From: Planctomycetota bacterium
GTDB lineage: Bacteria > Planctomycetota > Phycisphaerae > Phycisphaerales > UBA1924
Assembly: GCA_033763975.1 (NCBI GenBank)
Contig: JANRJM010000014.1
Location: 62,001 to 126,000 of the forward strand
Direction: 5' to 3'
DNA length: 64,000 nucleotides
Positions 37,428 to 47,089 of this stretch are shown here, in pieces. The first letter of the stretch is position 1, and each line of letters begins with the position of its first letter. Under the pieces are notes generated by a model. It made no database searches and was not told the DNA's origin. It saw only the letters and a list, made by a program, of their open reading frames with translations. Position numbers and translations under genes: made by a program.

Positions 37428-38705
37428 ATGCGGAGCGCGGGACACAGGGTGGTCATCACCGGTATCGGCGCGGTGACAAACCTGGGAACGGACGCCGCCT
37501 CGACGTGGGCGGCCATGCGCGAAGGGCGCAGCGGCATCAGCGAGATCGAGGGCGAGGACTTCCAGACCTTCGCCGATCACTGGGACGTCCGCATCGCCGG
37601 GCAGGTCAAGAACTGGGACGTCTCGTCCTTCCTCGACTTCAAAGAAGCCAAGCGCCTTGACCGCTTCAGCCAGCTCGGAATGGCCGCGGCCGCCGAGGCC
37701 GTCCGACACTCCGGCATCGATCTTGCCAAGGAAAACCCCGAGCGTTGCGGCGTCATCGTCGGCTCCGGCATCGGCGGGATCAAGACGATCGAGGACGGGG
37801 TGCTTGTCATGAAGGGGCGCGGCCCGGACCGCCTCAACCCCTTCACCGTTCCGCGTCTGATGGCCAACGCCGCCGCGGGGAACATCTCCATCAAGTTCGG
37901 CCTGCAAGGGCCGGCCTCGTGCCATGCCACCGCCTGCGCCAGCAGCGGGCACGCCATCGGCGACGCGACGCAGTACCTGCACCGCGGCCTGGCCGACGTG
38001 ATGGTGGTCGGCGGCGCCGAAGCCGCCTGCACGCCCCTGTGCGTCGGCGCGTTCATGGTCATGCGGGCGCTCTCGACGCGGAACAACGAGCCGACCAAGG
38101 CCAGCCGCCCGTTCGACCGCACCCGCGACGGCTTCGTGCTCGCCGAGGGCGCGGCCATGATGGTGCTCGAGACCGAGGAGCACGCCCGGTCCCGCGGTGC
38201 GATCATCCTGGGCGAGATACTCGGATTCGGCAACTGCGGGGACGCCACGCACATCACCGCCCCCGACGCCGAGGGAGGCGGCGCGGCGCGCTCGATGAAG
38301 ATGGCTCTTCGCGACGCCGGCCTCAACCACGAGCAGATCGACTACGTCAACGCCCACGGCACGAGCACGCCCCTGGGCGACAAGGCCGAGGTGGCCGCCG
38401 TTCTGAGTCTGTTCGGAAATCACGCCCGCAGATCCGCCGGCGGCAAGCTGCTCATGAGTTCGACCAAGTCGATGCACGGGCATTGTCTGGGCGCCAGCGG
38501 CGCGGTCGAGATGATCGCCTGCCTGCACGCCGTGCGAGACGGCGTCATCGCCCCGACCATCAACCTGGAAGAGCCCGACGACGGGTTCGACGTCGACTTC
38601 GTGCCCGGGCACGCGCGCGAACGCCGCGTGCGGTACGCGATGAACAACACGTTCGGGTTCGGCGGGCACAACGTGACGCTGATCCTGGGCGCGTACGCCG
38701 GATGA
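37428..38705 (+). CDS. fabF: 3-oxoacyl-ACP synthase II
   Basis: A 425-residue condensing enzyme that elongates acyl-ACP with malonyl-ACP. The active-site triad is Cys170 (HATACASSG), His310 (VNAHGTSTP) and His352 (KSMHGHCLGASGA), the Cys-His-His pattern of FabF/FabB. The N-terminus is RVVITGIGAVTNLG. Together with acpP it forms a short fatty-acid unit without fabD or fabG. The length and FGFGGHNVTL near the C-terminus match typical FabF. Confidence 0.95.
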   Translation: MRSAGHRVVITGIGAVTNLGTDAASTWAAMREGRSGISEIEGEDFQTFADHWDVRIAGQVKNWDVSSFLDFKEAKRLDRFSQLGMAAAAEAVRHSGIDLAKENPERCGVIVGSGIGGIKTIEDGVLVMKGRGPDRLNPFTVPRLMANAAAGNISIKFGLQGPASCHATACASSGHAIGDATQYLHRGLADVMVVGGAEAACTPLCVGAFMVMRALSTRNNEPTKASRPFDRTRDGFVLAEGAAMMVLETEEHARSRGAIILGEILGFGNCGDATHITAPDAEGGGAARSMKMALRDAGLNHEQIDYVNAHGTSTPLGDKAEVAAVLSLFGNHARRSAGGKLLMSSTKSMHGHCLGASGAVEMIACLHAVRDGVIAPTINLEEPDDGFDVDFVPGHARERRVRYAMNNTFGFGGHNVTLILGAYAG

Positions 38706-38796
38706 ACGACGCGGGACGGGGCGCCCGAGGGCGTCGAGCGTCCGGCACGCGGGTTGCGGTAACTCCGTCGCGACGATCCGCCGATGGAGGCTCCCG

Positions 38797-39081
38797 GTGC
38801 GCCATCCGACCGACCCCAACTCGCTGTCTCGTGCGCTGCGCCTCGAGGTGCCGGTGATCGTGCTCCTCGGAGAGCGGCTGCTGCGGACCAACGAGGTGCT
38901 GGCGCTCGTGCCGGGCTCGATCATCGAGCTCGCGAAGGACGCGGAGAGCGACCTCGACCTCCAGGTGAACAACCGCAAGGTGGGGCGTGGCCGCGCGGTG
39001 AAGGTGGGCGAGAACTTCGGCCTGCGGATCACCGAGATCGGGCACCCGGTCGAGCGGATCGACGCCGCGGTGTCCGGCTGA
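38797..39081 (+). CDS. SpoA-domain protein (FliN-like)
   Basis: A 94-residue protein that is essentially one SpoA domain, as at the C-terminus of the flagellar switch proteins FliN and FliM and of type III secretion YscQ: LEVPVIVLLGERLLRTNEVL, then VPGSIIELAKDAESDLDLQV and VNNRKVGRGRAVKVGENFGL. The GTG at 38797 has GGAGG at 38787-38791. There are no flagellar or secretion genes in the window, so it is an orphan. Known FliN proteins are longer (about 130 residues) because of an N-terminal segment missing here. Confidence 0.75.
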   Translation: MRHPTDPNSLSRALRLEVPVIVLLGERLLRTNEVLALVPGSIIELAKDAESDLDLQVNNRKVGRGRAVKVGENFGLRITEIGHPVERIDAAVSG

Positions 39082-39189
39082 CGACACACCCTTGGGGCGG
39101 GAAGCCCGATACGGTTGGCGTCGTGCGTGCCGACGGGCCGCACGCGGCACCCCGAGAACTCCGACCGCGCCCGGCGCGTTGAGCACCAC

Positions 39190-41253
39190 ATGCCCCGAGA
39201 CATCCCCGTCGGCAACGGCGACCTGCTTGTGACATTCGACCGGTTGTACCGGGTGCGGGACATCCACTACCCGCACGTGGGCCGGTACAACCACACGGAC
39301 GGGCACGTGCAGCGCTTCGGGGTGTGGGTCGACGGGCGGTTCGCGTGGATCGAAGAGGGCGGGTGGGAGCGGAGCCTGCGTTACCGCAAGGACACGCTCG
39401 TCACCGACGTGCGCCTGCGCCACGCCGACCTGGGCCTGGAGGTCGAGTGCAGCGACGCCGTGGACTTCCACGAGCCGGCGTACTTCCGGCGCTGCGTCGT
39501 GCGCGACCTCACGGGGCGCGACCGCGACGTCCGCCTCTTCAGCCACTGGGACCTCTCCGTGCGCGGGTCGCCCGTGGGCGACACCGCCAACTACGACCCC
39601 GCGACCAGCGCGGTCGTCGTGTACAAGGACGACGCCTACTTCCTCTTCAACGCCTGCGACGAGAACAAGTGCGGCATCGACAACTGGGCCATCGGCACCA
39701 AGCGCGTCCGCGGCGCCGAGGGCACCTGGCGCGACGCCGAGGACGGACAGTTGGGGCGCAACGCCATCAGCCAGGGCAGCGTCGACGCCACCATCGGCTA
39801 CAACCTCCAGGTCCCCGCCGGCGGCACGGCGTACGTCACGCAGTGGCTCGCCTGCGGGAGTTCCTACTCCGAGGTCAAGGCCCTCAACCAGCGGATCCTC
39901 GAGACCGGGCCCGACCGCATGATCGAGCGGACCGCGTCGTACTGGAACCTCTGGGTCCGCAAGGAGCCCCTCGACGAGCGCTCGCTTCCGCCGGCGGTGT
40001 GCGACCTCTTCCGGCGCAGCCAGCTCGTGATGCGGACTCAGATCGACAACGGCGGGGCCATCATCGCCGCCAACGACAGCGACATCACGCAGTTCGGGGG
40101 CGATCACTACTCGTACTGCTGGCCACGCGACGGCGCGCTCGTCGCCTACGCGCTCACCCTCACCGGGCAGAGCGAGCTCTCGCGCAACTTCTTCCGCTAC
40201 GCGGCCCGCTGTCTGCGGGGCGATTCGTACTTCCTGCATAAGTACACGCCCGCGGCGGAACTGGCCAGCTCGTGGCACCCCTGGATGCTCGAGGGCCAGC
40301 GCGTGCTGCCCATCCAGCAGGATGAAACGAGCCTCGTGATGTGGGCGCTCCGCAAGCACTTCGAGACGTTCCGCGACGTCGAGTTCGTCAAGCCCCTCTA
40401 CCAGTCGCTCATCGTCCGCCCCGCCGACTGGACGCTCAAGTACCGCGACACGCACGGCCTTCCCCACCCTTCCTGGGACCTGTGGGAGGAACGCCGCGGC
40501 GTGCACCTCTTCACCGTCGCGTGCACCATCGGCGCGCTGCGGGCGGCGGCGGCGTTCGCCACCGACTTCGGCGAGTTCGACCGGGCAGCCCTCTACCGCG
40601 AGGGCGCCGAACGCATGATCGGCGCCATGCGCCGGCACATGTGGAACCCGCAGGCCAAGCGGTTCGCACGCCTCGTGACCCCGCAGGCGGGCAACGGCTA
40701 CAAGATGGAAATGACGGCGGATTCCGCGAGTTTCGCGCTCTTCGCCATCGCGGGCCTCTCCCCCACCGACGAGATGGTCGCCCAGGAGATCGCGCACATG
40801 CGCGAGCTCGTCATGGTGCGCACCCCCATCGGCGGGTACGCCCGCTACCAGCACGACTACTACCACCAGGTCGAGCGCGACGACATCACCAAGGTGCCCG
40901 GCAACCCCTGGGTCATCTGCACCCTCTGGCGCGCCCAGTACATCATCGCCCTGGCGCGCACCGAGGCCGACCTCCAGGAAGCCCTCGACATCCTCAACTG
41001 GTGCGTCGCCCGCGCCGAGCCCAGCGGCGTGCTCGCCGAGCAGTTTCACCCCTTCACGGGCGAGGCCATCTCCGTCAGCCCGCTCACGTGGAGCCACGCG
41101 ACGTACGTGATGGTCGTGCTCGAGTACCTCGCGAAACTGCGCGACATCCGGACGCGCGAGGCCCCGCGCCCGGCGCACGCCCCGCCCCACCCGGCGACGC
41201 CCGCGAACCCCGCGGCCTCGTCCGACGAGGACCACGAGGCCGCCGCGCGATGA
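39190..41253 (+). CDS. Glycoside hydrolase family 15 (glucoamylase-like)
   Basis: A 687-residue cytosolic enzyme with an N-terminal beta-sandwich domain (about 1-265) and a C-terminal alpha6/alpha6 barrel (about 285-660), the bacterial GH15 plan. Expected catalytic glutamates are in WDLWEERRG near residue 430 and in LAEQFHPFTGEAISVSPLTW near 617. Substrates in the family include maltodextrins, trehalose and isomaltose; which one applies here is unclear. No signal peptide is seen. The stop overlaps the next start by ATGA, so it is co-translated with the methyltransferase. Confidence 0.88.
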   Translation: MPRDIPVGNGDLLVTFDRLYRVRDIHYPHVGRYNHTDGHVQRFGVWVDGRFAWIEEGGWERSLRYRKDTLVTDVRLRHADLGLEVECSDAVDFHEPAYFRRCVVRDLTGRDRDVRLFSHWDLSVRGSPVGDTANYDPATSAVVVYKDDAYFLFNACDENKCGIDNWAIGTKRVRGAEGTWRDAEDGQLGRNAISQGSVDATIGYNLQVPAGGTAYVTQWLACGSSYSEVKALNQRILETGPDRMIERTASYWNLWVRKEPLDERSLPPAVCDLFRRSQLVMRTQIDNGGAIIAANDSDITQFGGDHYSYCWPRDGALVAYALTLTGQSELSRNFFRYAARCLRGDSYFLHKYTPAAELASSWHPWMLEGQRVLPIQQDETSLVMWALRKHFETFRDVEFVKPLYQSLIVRPADWTLKYRDTHGLPHPSWDLWEERRGVHLFTVACTIGALRAAAAFATDFGEFDRAALYREGAERMIGAMRRHMWNPQAKRFARLVTPQAGNGYKMEMTADSASFALFAIAGLSPTDEMVAQEIAHMRELVMVRTPIGGYARYQHDYYHQVERDDITKVPGNPWVICTLWRAQYIIALARTEADLQEALDILNWCVARAEPSGVLAEQFHPFTGEAISVSPLTWSHATYVMVVLEYLAKLRDIRTREAPRPAHAPPHPATPANPAASSDEDHEAAAR

Positions 41254-42062
41254 GCGTGCTCGCCTGGTCGCTGCTGGGCCTGAGCGCGGTCCTGCTGGTC
41301 GCCGCGGGCGTGCGCCTCGCGCAGATGCGCGCGAAGTACGAGCAGCGGGGTTTGCTCACGCGCTGGCCCATCCGCACCGTCCGCCTCGACCAGGTCGACC
41401 CCGTCTTCGCGACCACGCCCCTGGGCCCGTCGCGCGACACCGAGGTCGCCTTTGTCGGGGCCGTCGGCGTGCCCGGGGGCATCAGCGACCTCGAGACCTG
41501 GGTGCTCTGCACGCTCGCGAAACGCCGACGCGCGATCTTCGAACTCGGCACCTGCACCGGCAAGACAACCTACCTGCTGGCGCGCAACTGCCCGGCCGAC
41601 GGCGTCGTCACCACCATCACGCTCTCGCCCGAGCAGGCGGCGGCGTACGCACGCGCGCCGGGCGACGCGGCGCACGACGGGCGTGCGGCCGTGCGCGAGT
41701 CGGCCTTCACGACCTTCTACTACACCGGGACCGAGGTCGAGCCCAAGGTGCGCCAACTCTTCGGCGACAGCAAGCAGTTCGACCCGGCCCCGTACGAACG
41801 GGCCTTCGACCTCATCTTCATCGACGGCTCGCACGCGCGCTCGTACGTCGAGAACGACTCGCGCCTCGCCCTGCGGATGGCCGCCCCGGGCGCGATCATC
41901 CTGTGGCACGACTACCGCGGGCCTCGCCGCGCCCAGGGTGTCTTCCGCGCGCTCAACGCGCTGGCGCGCGAACTGCCCCTGCGCCACATCGCGGGCACCA
42001 GCCTCGTCTTCCATCGCGTGCCGCACGGCACAGGCGCGGGCGATCCAGCCCACGCCCGCTAG
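41250..42062 (+). CDS. Membrane-anchored class I methyltransferase
   Basis: A 270-residue protein with one N-terminal membrane helix (WSLLGLSAVLLVAAGVRLA) and a SAM-dependent methyltransferase domain: SAM-binding FELGTCTGKTTYLLA, then FDLIFIDGSHARSYVEND and PGAIILWHDYRG, the pattern of Methyltransf_24-type proteins. The target is unknown. The ATGA overlap with the GH15 gene makes them a translational pair. The stop codon overlaps that of purM on the other strand: the four bases CTAG (42059-42062) contain both TAG stops. Confidence 0.78.
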   Translation: MSVLAWSLLGLSAVLLVAAGVRLAQMRAKYEQRGLLTRWPIRTVRLDQVDPVFATTPLGPSRDTEVAFVGAVGVPGGISDLETWVLCTLAKRRRAIFELGTCTGKTTYLLARNCPADGVVTTITLSPEQAAAYARAPGDAAHDGRAAVRESAFTTFYYTGTEVEPKVRQLFGDSKQFDPAPYERAFDLIFIDGSHARSYVENDSRLALRMAAPGAIILWHDYRGPRRAQGVFRALNALARELPLRHIAGTSLVFHRVPHGTGAGDPAHAR

Positions 42063-43177
42063 CGCAGCCGGACCTGCCCGCTGCCCTTCGCGATCGTGCC
42101 GACCTTGAACACACGCTCGCCGAACTTCTCGAGCTGCTCGCGGACGGACTCGGCGAACGCGGGCCGCACGATGAGGCAGTACCCCAGCCCCATGTTGAAC
42201 ACGCGCTCCATTTCCTCGTTCTCGATCTTCCCGTGCGCCTGCAGGAACGTGAACACCGGCGGCACGGGCCACGAGCCCCGCTCGACCACCGCGTCCAGCG
42301 TCGGGGGCAGCGCCCGGCACAGATTCCCGCCCAGCCCCGAGCCCGTGATGTGCGCCATGCCCGTCACCACGTTCTTCACCGCGTACGAGCGCAGCAGCCG
42401 CACGATCGGCGAGGCGTACAGCCGCGTCGGGGTGAGCAGCACCTGCCCGAGCGTGCGGGGCTCGGCGGCGGCGGCCTTCGACCGGCGCCGGGCCGGCGCG
42501 GGCGGGTTCAACTCCGTGTAGACGCGCGCGAGATCCAGCCCCGCGCTCTCGACCACTTTGCGCACGAGCGTGTAGCCGTTGCTATGGATGCCGTCGCTCG
42601 CGAGCCCCAGGACGATGTCGCCAGAGCGCACGCGCGCCGGGCGCTGCACGCGTTTGAGCTCCACGACGCCCACGCAGAACCCGGCGAGGTCGAAGTCGCC
42701 GGTGCGGTACAGATCCGGCATGTGGGCCGTCTCGCCCCCGAGCAGCGCGCAGCCGGAACGCCGGCACCCCTCGGCGATGCCGCGCACGAGGTCGTGCAGG
42801 AAGGCACGGTCGATGACGGGCGTGGCGATGTAGTCGAGAAAGAACAGCGGCTCGGCGCCCTGGACAATCAGGTCGTTCACGTTCATCGCGACCAGATCGA
42901 TGCCGACGGTATCGAACACGCCGAGCTGGGCCGCGAGCTTCACCTTCGTGCCGACCCCGTCGCAGCACGCGACGAGCACCGGGTCCTTGTAGTTGCGGGC
43001 GAACAGCCGGGCCTTGTAGTCCAGGCGGAACAGCCCGGCGAAGCCGCCCGGGTTGGGGATGACGCGGTCGGTGTGCGTGCGTCGGAGCACGCGGTCGAGC
43101 GACTCCGTGAACGAGTCTTTCTCGTCGATGTCGACGCCCGAGTCGGCGTACGTCAATCCGCGTGCACGGCCGGCCAT
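42059..43177 (-). CDS. purM: Phosphoribosylformylglycinamidine cyclo-ligase (AIR synthetase)
   Basis: A 372-residue PurM of the purine pathway; it closes the imidazole ring using ATP. It begins GLTYADSGVDIDEKDSF, with the ATP- and Mg-binding VACCDGVGTKVKLA, NVNDLIVQGAEPLFFLDY, ALLGGETAHMPDLY and ASDGIHSNGYTLVRK. The ATG at 43177 has a GGGAG site. The region near 245-270 has an unusual Ala/Arg-rich insertion (APARRRSKAAAAEPRTLGQV). The symbol is firm. It is on its own, without other pur genes. Confidence 0.95.
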   Translation of the reverse strand: MAGRARGLTYADSGVDIDEKDSFTESLDRVLRRTHTDRVIPNPGGFAGLFRLDYKARLFARNYKDPVLVACCDGVGTKVKLAAQLGVFDTVGIDLVAMNVNDLIVQGAEPLFFLDYIATPVIDRAFLHDLVRGIAEGCRRSGCALLGGETAHMPDLYRTGDFDLAGFCVGVVELKRVQRPARVRSGDIVLGLASDGIHSNGYTLVRKVVESAGLDLARVYTELNPPAPARRRSKAAAAEPRTLGQVLLTPTRLYASPIVRLLRSYAVKNVVTGMAHITGSGLGGNLCRALPPTLDAVVERGSWPVPPVFTFLQAHGKIENEEMERVFNMGLGYCLIVRPAFAESVREQLEKFGERVFKVGTIAKGSGQVRLR

Positions 43178-43262
43178 CGTGGTCTCCCGGGTGGAGCCAA
43201 CGATAGCGACACGACCCGCGGACGGGCCTGTCGGCACGTGGTGCGCGGGCCGCACCGGGGTT

Positions 43263-43829
43263 TCAGGCCCGCAGGGCGAGCATTGTCACGACAACGATGG
43301 TCACGACCATCGCGAGGAAGCCCGCGGCGCTGGTGATGACGCCCGCCACCGCCAGGCGCCGGTTCGGGGCACGGGTCGAGAGGGCGACGATGCCGAGCAC
43401 CGCGCCCCCCAGCCACAGCGGTGCGGAGAAGATCCCGACGAGCGGGCCCAGGACAATGCTCGCGGCCCCCAGCCCGAGCGACACCCCGCCCATCCACGCG
43501 TTGCCCGGCGCACCAACCGCGACGGCCCCGGTCGCCCGCGCCACGCCCGCGGGCTGGGGCGTGCCCGAGCCGCCGCCCCCACCGCCCCCCGCACCGCCGC
43601 CGCTCGCGCGCAGGTGCTCGGCCCGCGCGACCAGGTACAGCGGGAACGCGATCGCCCACAGCAGCAGGCATCCGATGAACCACGTCGCGGGCGAGTTGCT
43701 CAGCATGTTGCGCTCGGTCCGCCGCATGCCCAGGCGCCGGGCGTCGATGAGCACCCAGACCGACGTGCCGACGACGACCAGTCCCACGCCCAGCGGGAAC
43801 GCGATCTGCACGACCTGCACGAGGTTCAT
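43263..43829 (-). CDS. Membrane protein, DUF4190-like
   Basis: A 188-residue integral membrane protein with about four helices: two near the N-terminus, a glycine-rich linker (GGGAGGGGGGGSG) and a C-terminal pair (VSLGLGAASIVLGPLVGI and AGVITSAAGFLAMVVTIVVV) that looks like DUF4190. The ATG at 43829 has GGGGAG upstream and is preferred to two earlier in-frame ATGs. Function unknown. It starts back-to-back with the phosphoesterase gene, about 320 bases away. Confidence 0.65.
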   Translation of the reverse strand: MNLVQVVQIAFPLGVGLVVVGTSVWVLIDARRLGMRRTERNMLSNSPATWFIGCLLLWAIAFPLYLVARAEHLRASGGGAGGGGGGGSGTPQPAGVARATGAVAVGAPGNAWMGGVSLGLGAASIVLGPLVGIFSAPLWLGGAVLGIVALSTRAPNRRLAVAGVITSAAGFLAMVVTIVVVTMLALRA

Positions 43830-44148
43830 CGGTGCACTCCCCATTTCGAAGCGCGGCACGCCGCACCGTCCCAGAGATCCGTGCCCGCCCCCGTGGAGAC
43901 TACCAGAACGCCCGACCGCTCCTCCGGCGAACTTTCACCCGTCCTGCACACGACGCCAACACGCCCCGCCCCCAAAGCCCCACAATGCGCACGCCGTCCA
44001 AACACCTTCGCCGCCCTCACCCGCCTCATCTCTTCACTCTGCCACCGTTCCACTCTGCCTCTTCACCACACCTTTCCACTCTGCCACTTCCCCCTCCCCA
44101 CTTGCCATTTGCATCTTTGCCGTTTGTCCATTTCCTCCGGAGACTCCC
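43830..44148. other. Divergent spacer holding a decayed octamer array
   Basis: A 319-base gap with no gene seen. Bases 44030-44120 contain CACTCTGCCAC-type pieces at 44035, 44050 and 44076, which match the reverse complement of the AGTGGCAG octamer array at 54156-54291 but with decayed spacing. The rest shows no recognisable element apart from a GGAG site at 44139. Confidence 0.55.
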
Positions 44149-45867
44149 ATGCGCACGACGACCTGGCTCGCGGCGGCGATCACCCTGACCTCCGGCGGCA
44201 CCGCGGCCCTCGCCTTCCAGCCCCACGCCGACGAGAACGACGCCAACGCGCCCTTCGGCGCCAACTCCCCCACCTTTCAGTTCGTCGCCCTCCCCGACAC
44301 CCAGAACTACAGCGAGTTCTACCCCGAGATCTTCGACGCCCAGACCCGCTGGGTCGTCGACAACGCCCGCGCCAACAACATCCGCTACGTCAGCCACGTC
44401 GGTGACGTCGTCAATCACGGCGACCGGCGCAACGAGTGGAACAACGCCCGCGCCGCCATGGACCGCATCCACTACGCCGACATCCCCTACGGCGTCACCG
44501 CCGGCAATCACGACATCACGCCCTCGGGCTCCGCGGGAACCGCCTACATCCCGCAGTACTTCCGCGAGTATTTCGGCCCGCAGACCTTCGCCGGAAAGGA
44601 CTTCTTCAAGGGCGCCTCGCCCAGCGGCATGAGCAGCTTCCAGACCTTCACCGGGGCCGGCAAAGAGTGGCTCGTCGTCAACATCGAGTGCGACACCCCG
44701 TACCGCGAGCTCGAGTGGGCCCAGGGCGTGCTCGCGGCCAACCGCGACAAGGCCGCCATCATCACCACCCACCGCTACCTCCAGGACGCGCAGGACTACA
44801 CCGGGGGCGTGCCGCTCGTGCCCAGCGGGCGCTACCCGAGCATCTGGTACGGCGTCGAGGGCACCTACACGCCCGACGGCATCCAGAGCAACGCCTTCTT
44901 CGACGAGTTCGTCCGGCGCCAGTCCAACGTGTTCATGGTCCACTGCGGACACTTCCACGAGGAGTACCGCCAGACGAGCACCAACGTCTTCGGCCGCCCC
45001 GTGCACGAGGTGCTGCACGACTACCAGGACGACCCCAACGGGGGCGACGGCTGGCTGCGCCAACTCAACTTCGACACCGCCGCCAACCGCATCAATGTCG
45101 AGAGCTACTCGGTGACGCGCAACGAGTACCGCGCCGCCGACGAAAGCCGCTTCTCGCTGAACGTCGACTTCGACGCGTATCGCGCGCGGGGCTCCGCGTT
45201 CTTCCAGAACGGCGTCAACGCCTACGCCGGCACGCAGGACACCTGGGTGAGCCAGGCCAACCCCGGCACGTCGTACGGCGGGAGCGATGGCATCGTCGTC
45301 GACGACGACGTGAACAACAGCCCCTTCAACGACCGGCGAGGCCAGGGCCTCCTGCGGTTCGACGGCATGTTCACGTCGACCGGCGAGGACGGCAAGGTGC
45401 CGCTCGGCGCGTCGATCTCGCAGGCCACGCTCAGCCTCTTCGTGCCCGACGACATCGACAACCCCCTCGCCGACCCCGACATGTACGTCTTTCTCATGAC
45501 CCGCCCGTGGGACGAATCCAGCACGTGGGACAGCCTCGGGGGCGGGCTCACGCCCGGCAACGACTACGCCCAGCTCATCGCGACGTTCCTGGGCGACAAC
45601 GACCCCGATGACGACACGCTCCGCACCGTCGACGTCACCGCCGCGGTCGCGGCGTGGGCCTCGGGCACGCCCAACTACGGCTTCGCGATCATCTCCGAGA
45701 TCATCTCGGGCAACGACGACGGCATCGAGATGCACGCGTCGGAGTTCAGCGTCACGATCCTCCGCCCCTCGCTGGAGGTCTTCTGGACGACCACTATCCC
45801 GGCCCCGGGCGCCACAACCGTGCTCGCGCTGGGCCTGATGCTCGGCGCCCGCCGGCGCCGGGCCTGA
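44149..45867 (+). CDS. Exported metallophosphoesterase with DNRLRE-like and sorting domains
   Basis: A 572-residue secreted protein. A signal peptide (about 1-23) is followed by a calcineurin-like phosphoesterase domain (about 40-300): ALPDTQNYS, SHVGDVVNHGDRRNEW, VTAGNHDITP and VHCGHFHEE, all metal-binding motifs. Next comes a DNRLRE-like beta domain (about 355-540, AGTQDTWVSQANPGTSYGG) typical of surface proteins, and then IPAPG, a hydrophobic stretch and RRRR, the same PEP-CTERM-like tail as in the protein at 32880. It probably hydrolyses phosphate esters at the cell surface. Expression may be influenced by the repeats in its leader. Confidence 0.88.
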   Translation: MRTTTWLAAAITLTSGGTAALAFQPHADENDANAPFGANSPTFQFVALPDTQNYSEFYPEIFDAQTRWVVDNARANNIRYVSHVGDVVNHGDRRNEWNNARAAMDRIHYADIPYGVTAGNHDITPSGSAGTAYIPQYFREYFGPQTFAGKDFFKGASPSGMSSFQTFTGAGKEWLVVNIECDTPYRELEWAQGVLAANRDKAAIITTHRYLQDAQDYTGGVPLVPSGRYPSIWYGVEGTYTPDGIQSNAFFDEFVRRQSNVFMVHCGHFHEEYRQTSTNVFGRPVHEVLHDYQDDPNGGDGWLRQLNFDTAANRINVESYSVTRNEYRAADESRFSLNVDFDAYRARGSAFFQNGVNAYAGTQDTWVSQANPGTSYGGSDGIVVDDDVNNSPFNDRRGQGLLRFDGMFTSTGEDGKVPLGASISQATLSLFVPDDIDNPLADPDMYVFLMTRPWDESSTWDSLGGGLTPGNDYAQLIATFLGDNDPDDDTLRTVDVTAAVAAWASGTPNYGFAIISEIISGNDDGIEMHASEFSVTILRPSLEVFWTTTIPAPGATTVLALGLMLGARRRRA

Positions 45868-45877
45868 AGCCTGGGGC

Positions 45878-47089
45878 TCAGTGATTGCCCAGCACGGCCT
45901 GCTCGAGGCGCTCGGGCGCGTCGTACCCCAGCCCGAACGGCGTCGCGCTGAACTCCGCCAGCGAGACCTCTTCCTGGCGCACGAACCCCGTGGCCCGCGG
46001 CAGCTTGCCCCGCCGGTGCAGGTCGAGGAACCCGCACACGCCCGCGGCGGTGGTCAGTTCGATCGCCGGCCACACCCGCCCGAACAGGCTCGTCGCACGC
46101 ACCGTGCGCTCGAAGTTCACCTGCCACAGCCGCCCGTCCTTCTCGCCCACCGCGTTCACGAAGATCACGACGACGTCCTGCAGCGTGCGCGCCAGCGAAT
46201 GGTCGAACAGGTCGATCAGCAGCCACCGGTCGAACTTCTGCCCGCGCGCGTTGGGCTCGGCGTGCTCGACGCTCAGGCCGAGATCGTGCAGCAGGCAGCG
46301 CATGAGATCTCGATGCCCCGGGTAGCGGATGGTCTTGTACGCCACGTTCGCGCCCGGCGAGAGGCGTTTCTCGTTCTGCAGCGTCTCGATCAGGCTGCCC
46401 ACGCCCCCCGAGGTGTAGAACGCCTCGTACTCCACGCCCTCGAACGAGAACCGCTCGAGCCCTTCCAGCGCGGGCACCTTGACGGCGTGCCCGTTCAGCA
46501 TGACGTTGCACGGCTCGCAGTACTCGTTGATCACGCCCGCGGCCGACCACGTGACGTTGTACTTCAACTGGTTCGTCGGGTACTGGGGGAGCGCCCCCAC
46601 CCGCAGCGTGAGGTCGTGCACGCGCTCGAACTGGCGCGCCACGTCGTACGCCGCCACCGCGATGTACCCCGGCGCCAGCCCGCACTGCGGCACGAGCGCG
46701 ACCTTCGCCCGCCCGGACGCGTCGATCTGACGCACCTGCTCGGTCGTCGCCACGTCCTCGGTCACGTCGAAGTAGTGCACGCCCAGGTCGTTCGCCGCCT
46801 CCGCGATGCCCTGCACGAAGTTGAACGGCAGCATGCACACGACATAGTCGTGCCCCGTGAGCGCGCTGCGCACCTGCGCGTCGTCCGACACGTCCAGGCG
46901 GCGTGCGTCGAACGCCACCTGGTGGCGCACGCTCGCGCGCAGGCGCGCCAGGTTGGCGGTTGCCTCCTCGAGCGGCGCCTGCTCGCGATCCGCGAGCGTG
47001 ACGTGGTAGTTCCCCTCGCCGCACATCAGCAGCAGTTCGCCGACGGATTTGCCGACCTTGCCGGCACCCAGCACCAGGACCTTCTTCAT
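45878..47089 (-). CDS. Saccharopine/lysine dehydrogenase family protein
   Basis: A 403-residue NAD(P)-dependent protein with [20 protein letters not shown] at the N-terminus and the saccharopine-dehydrogenase-like catalytic domain. The family includes saccharopine dehydrogenases, L-lysine 6-dehydrogenase and carboxynorspermidine synthase, which cannot be separated by eye; no lysine or spermidine genes are next to it. Together with the ALDH7-type enzyme at 59179 it could act in lysine catabolism, but the two are 12 kb apart. The stop lies ten bases from that of the phosphoesterase. It has an ATG at 47089 with a good N-terminal Rossmann start. Confidence 0.75.
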   Translation of the reverse strand: MKKVLVLGAGKVGKSVGELLLMCGEGNYHVTLADREQAPLEEATANLARLRASVRHQVAFDARRLDVSDDAQVRSALTGHDYVVCMLPFNFVQGIAEAANDLGVHYFDVTEDVATTEQVRQIDASGRAKVALVPQCGLAPGYIAVAAYDVARQFERVHDLTLRVGALPQYPTNQLKYNVTWSAAGVINEYCEPCNVMLNGHAVKVPALEGLERFSFEGVEYEAFYTSGGVGSLIETLQNEKRLSPGANVAYKTIRYPGHRDLMRCLLHDLGLSVEHAEPNARGQKFDRWLLIDLFDHSLARTLQDVVVIFVNAVGEKDGRLWQVNFERTVRATSLFGRVWPAIELTTAAGVCGFLDLHRRGKLPRATGFVRQEEVSLAEFSATPFGLGYDAPERLEQAVLGNH

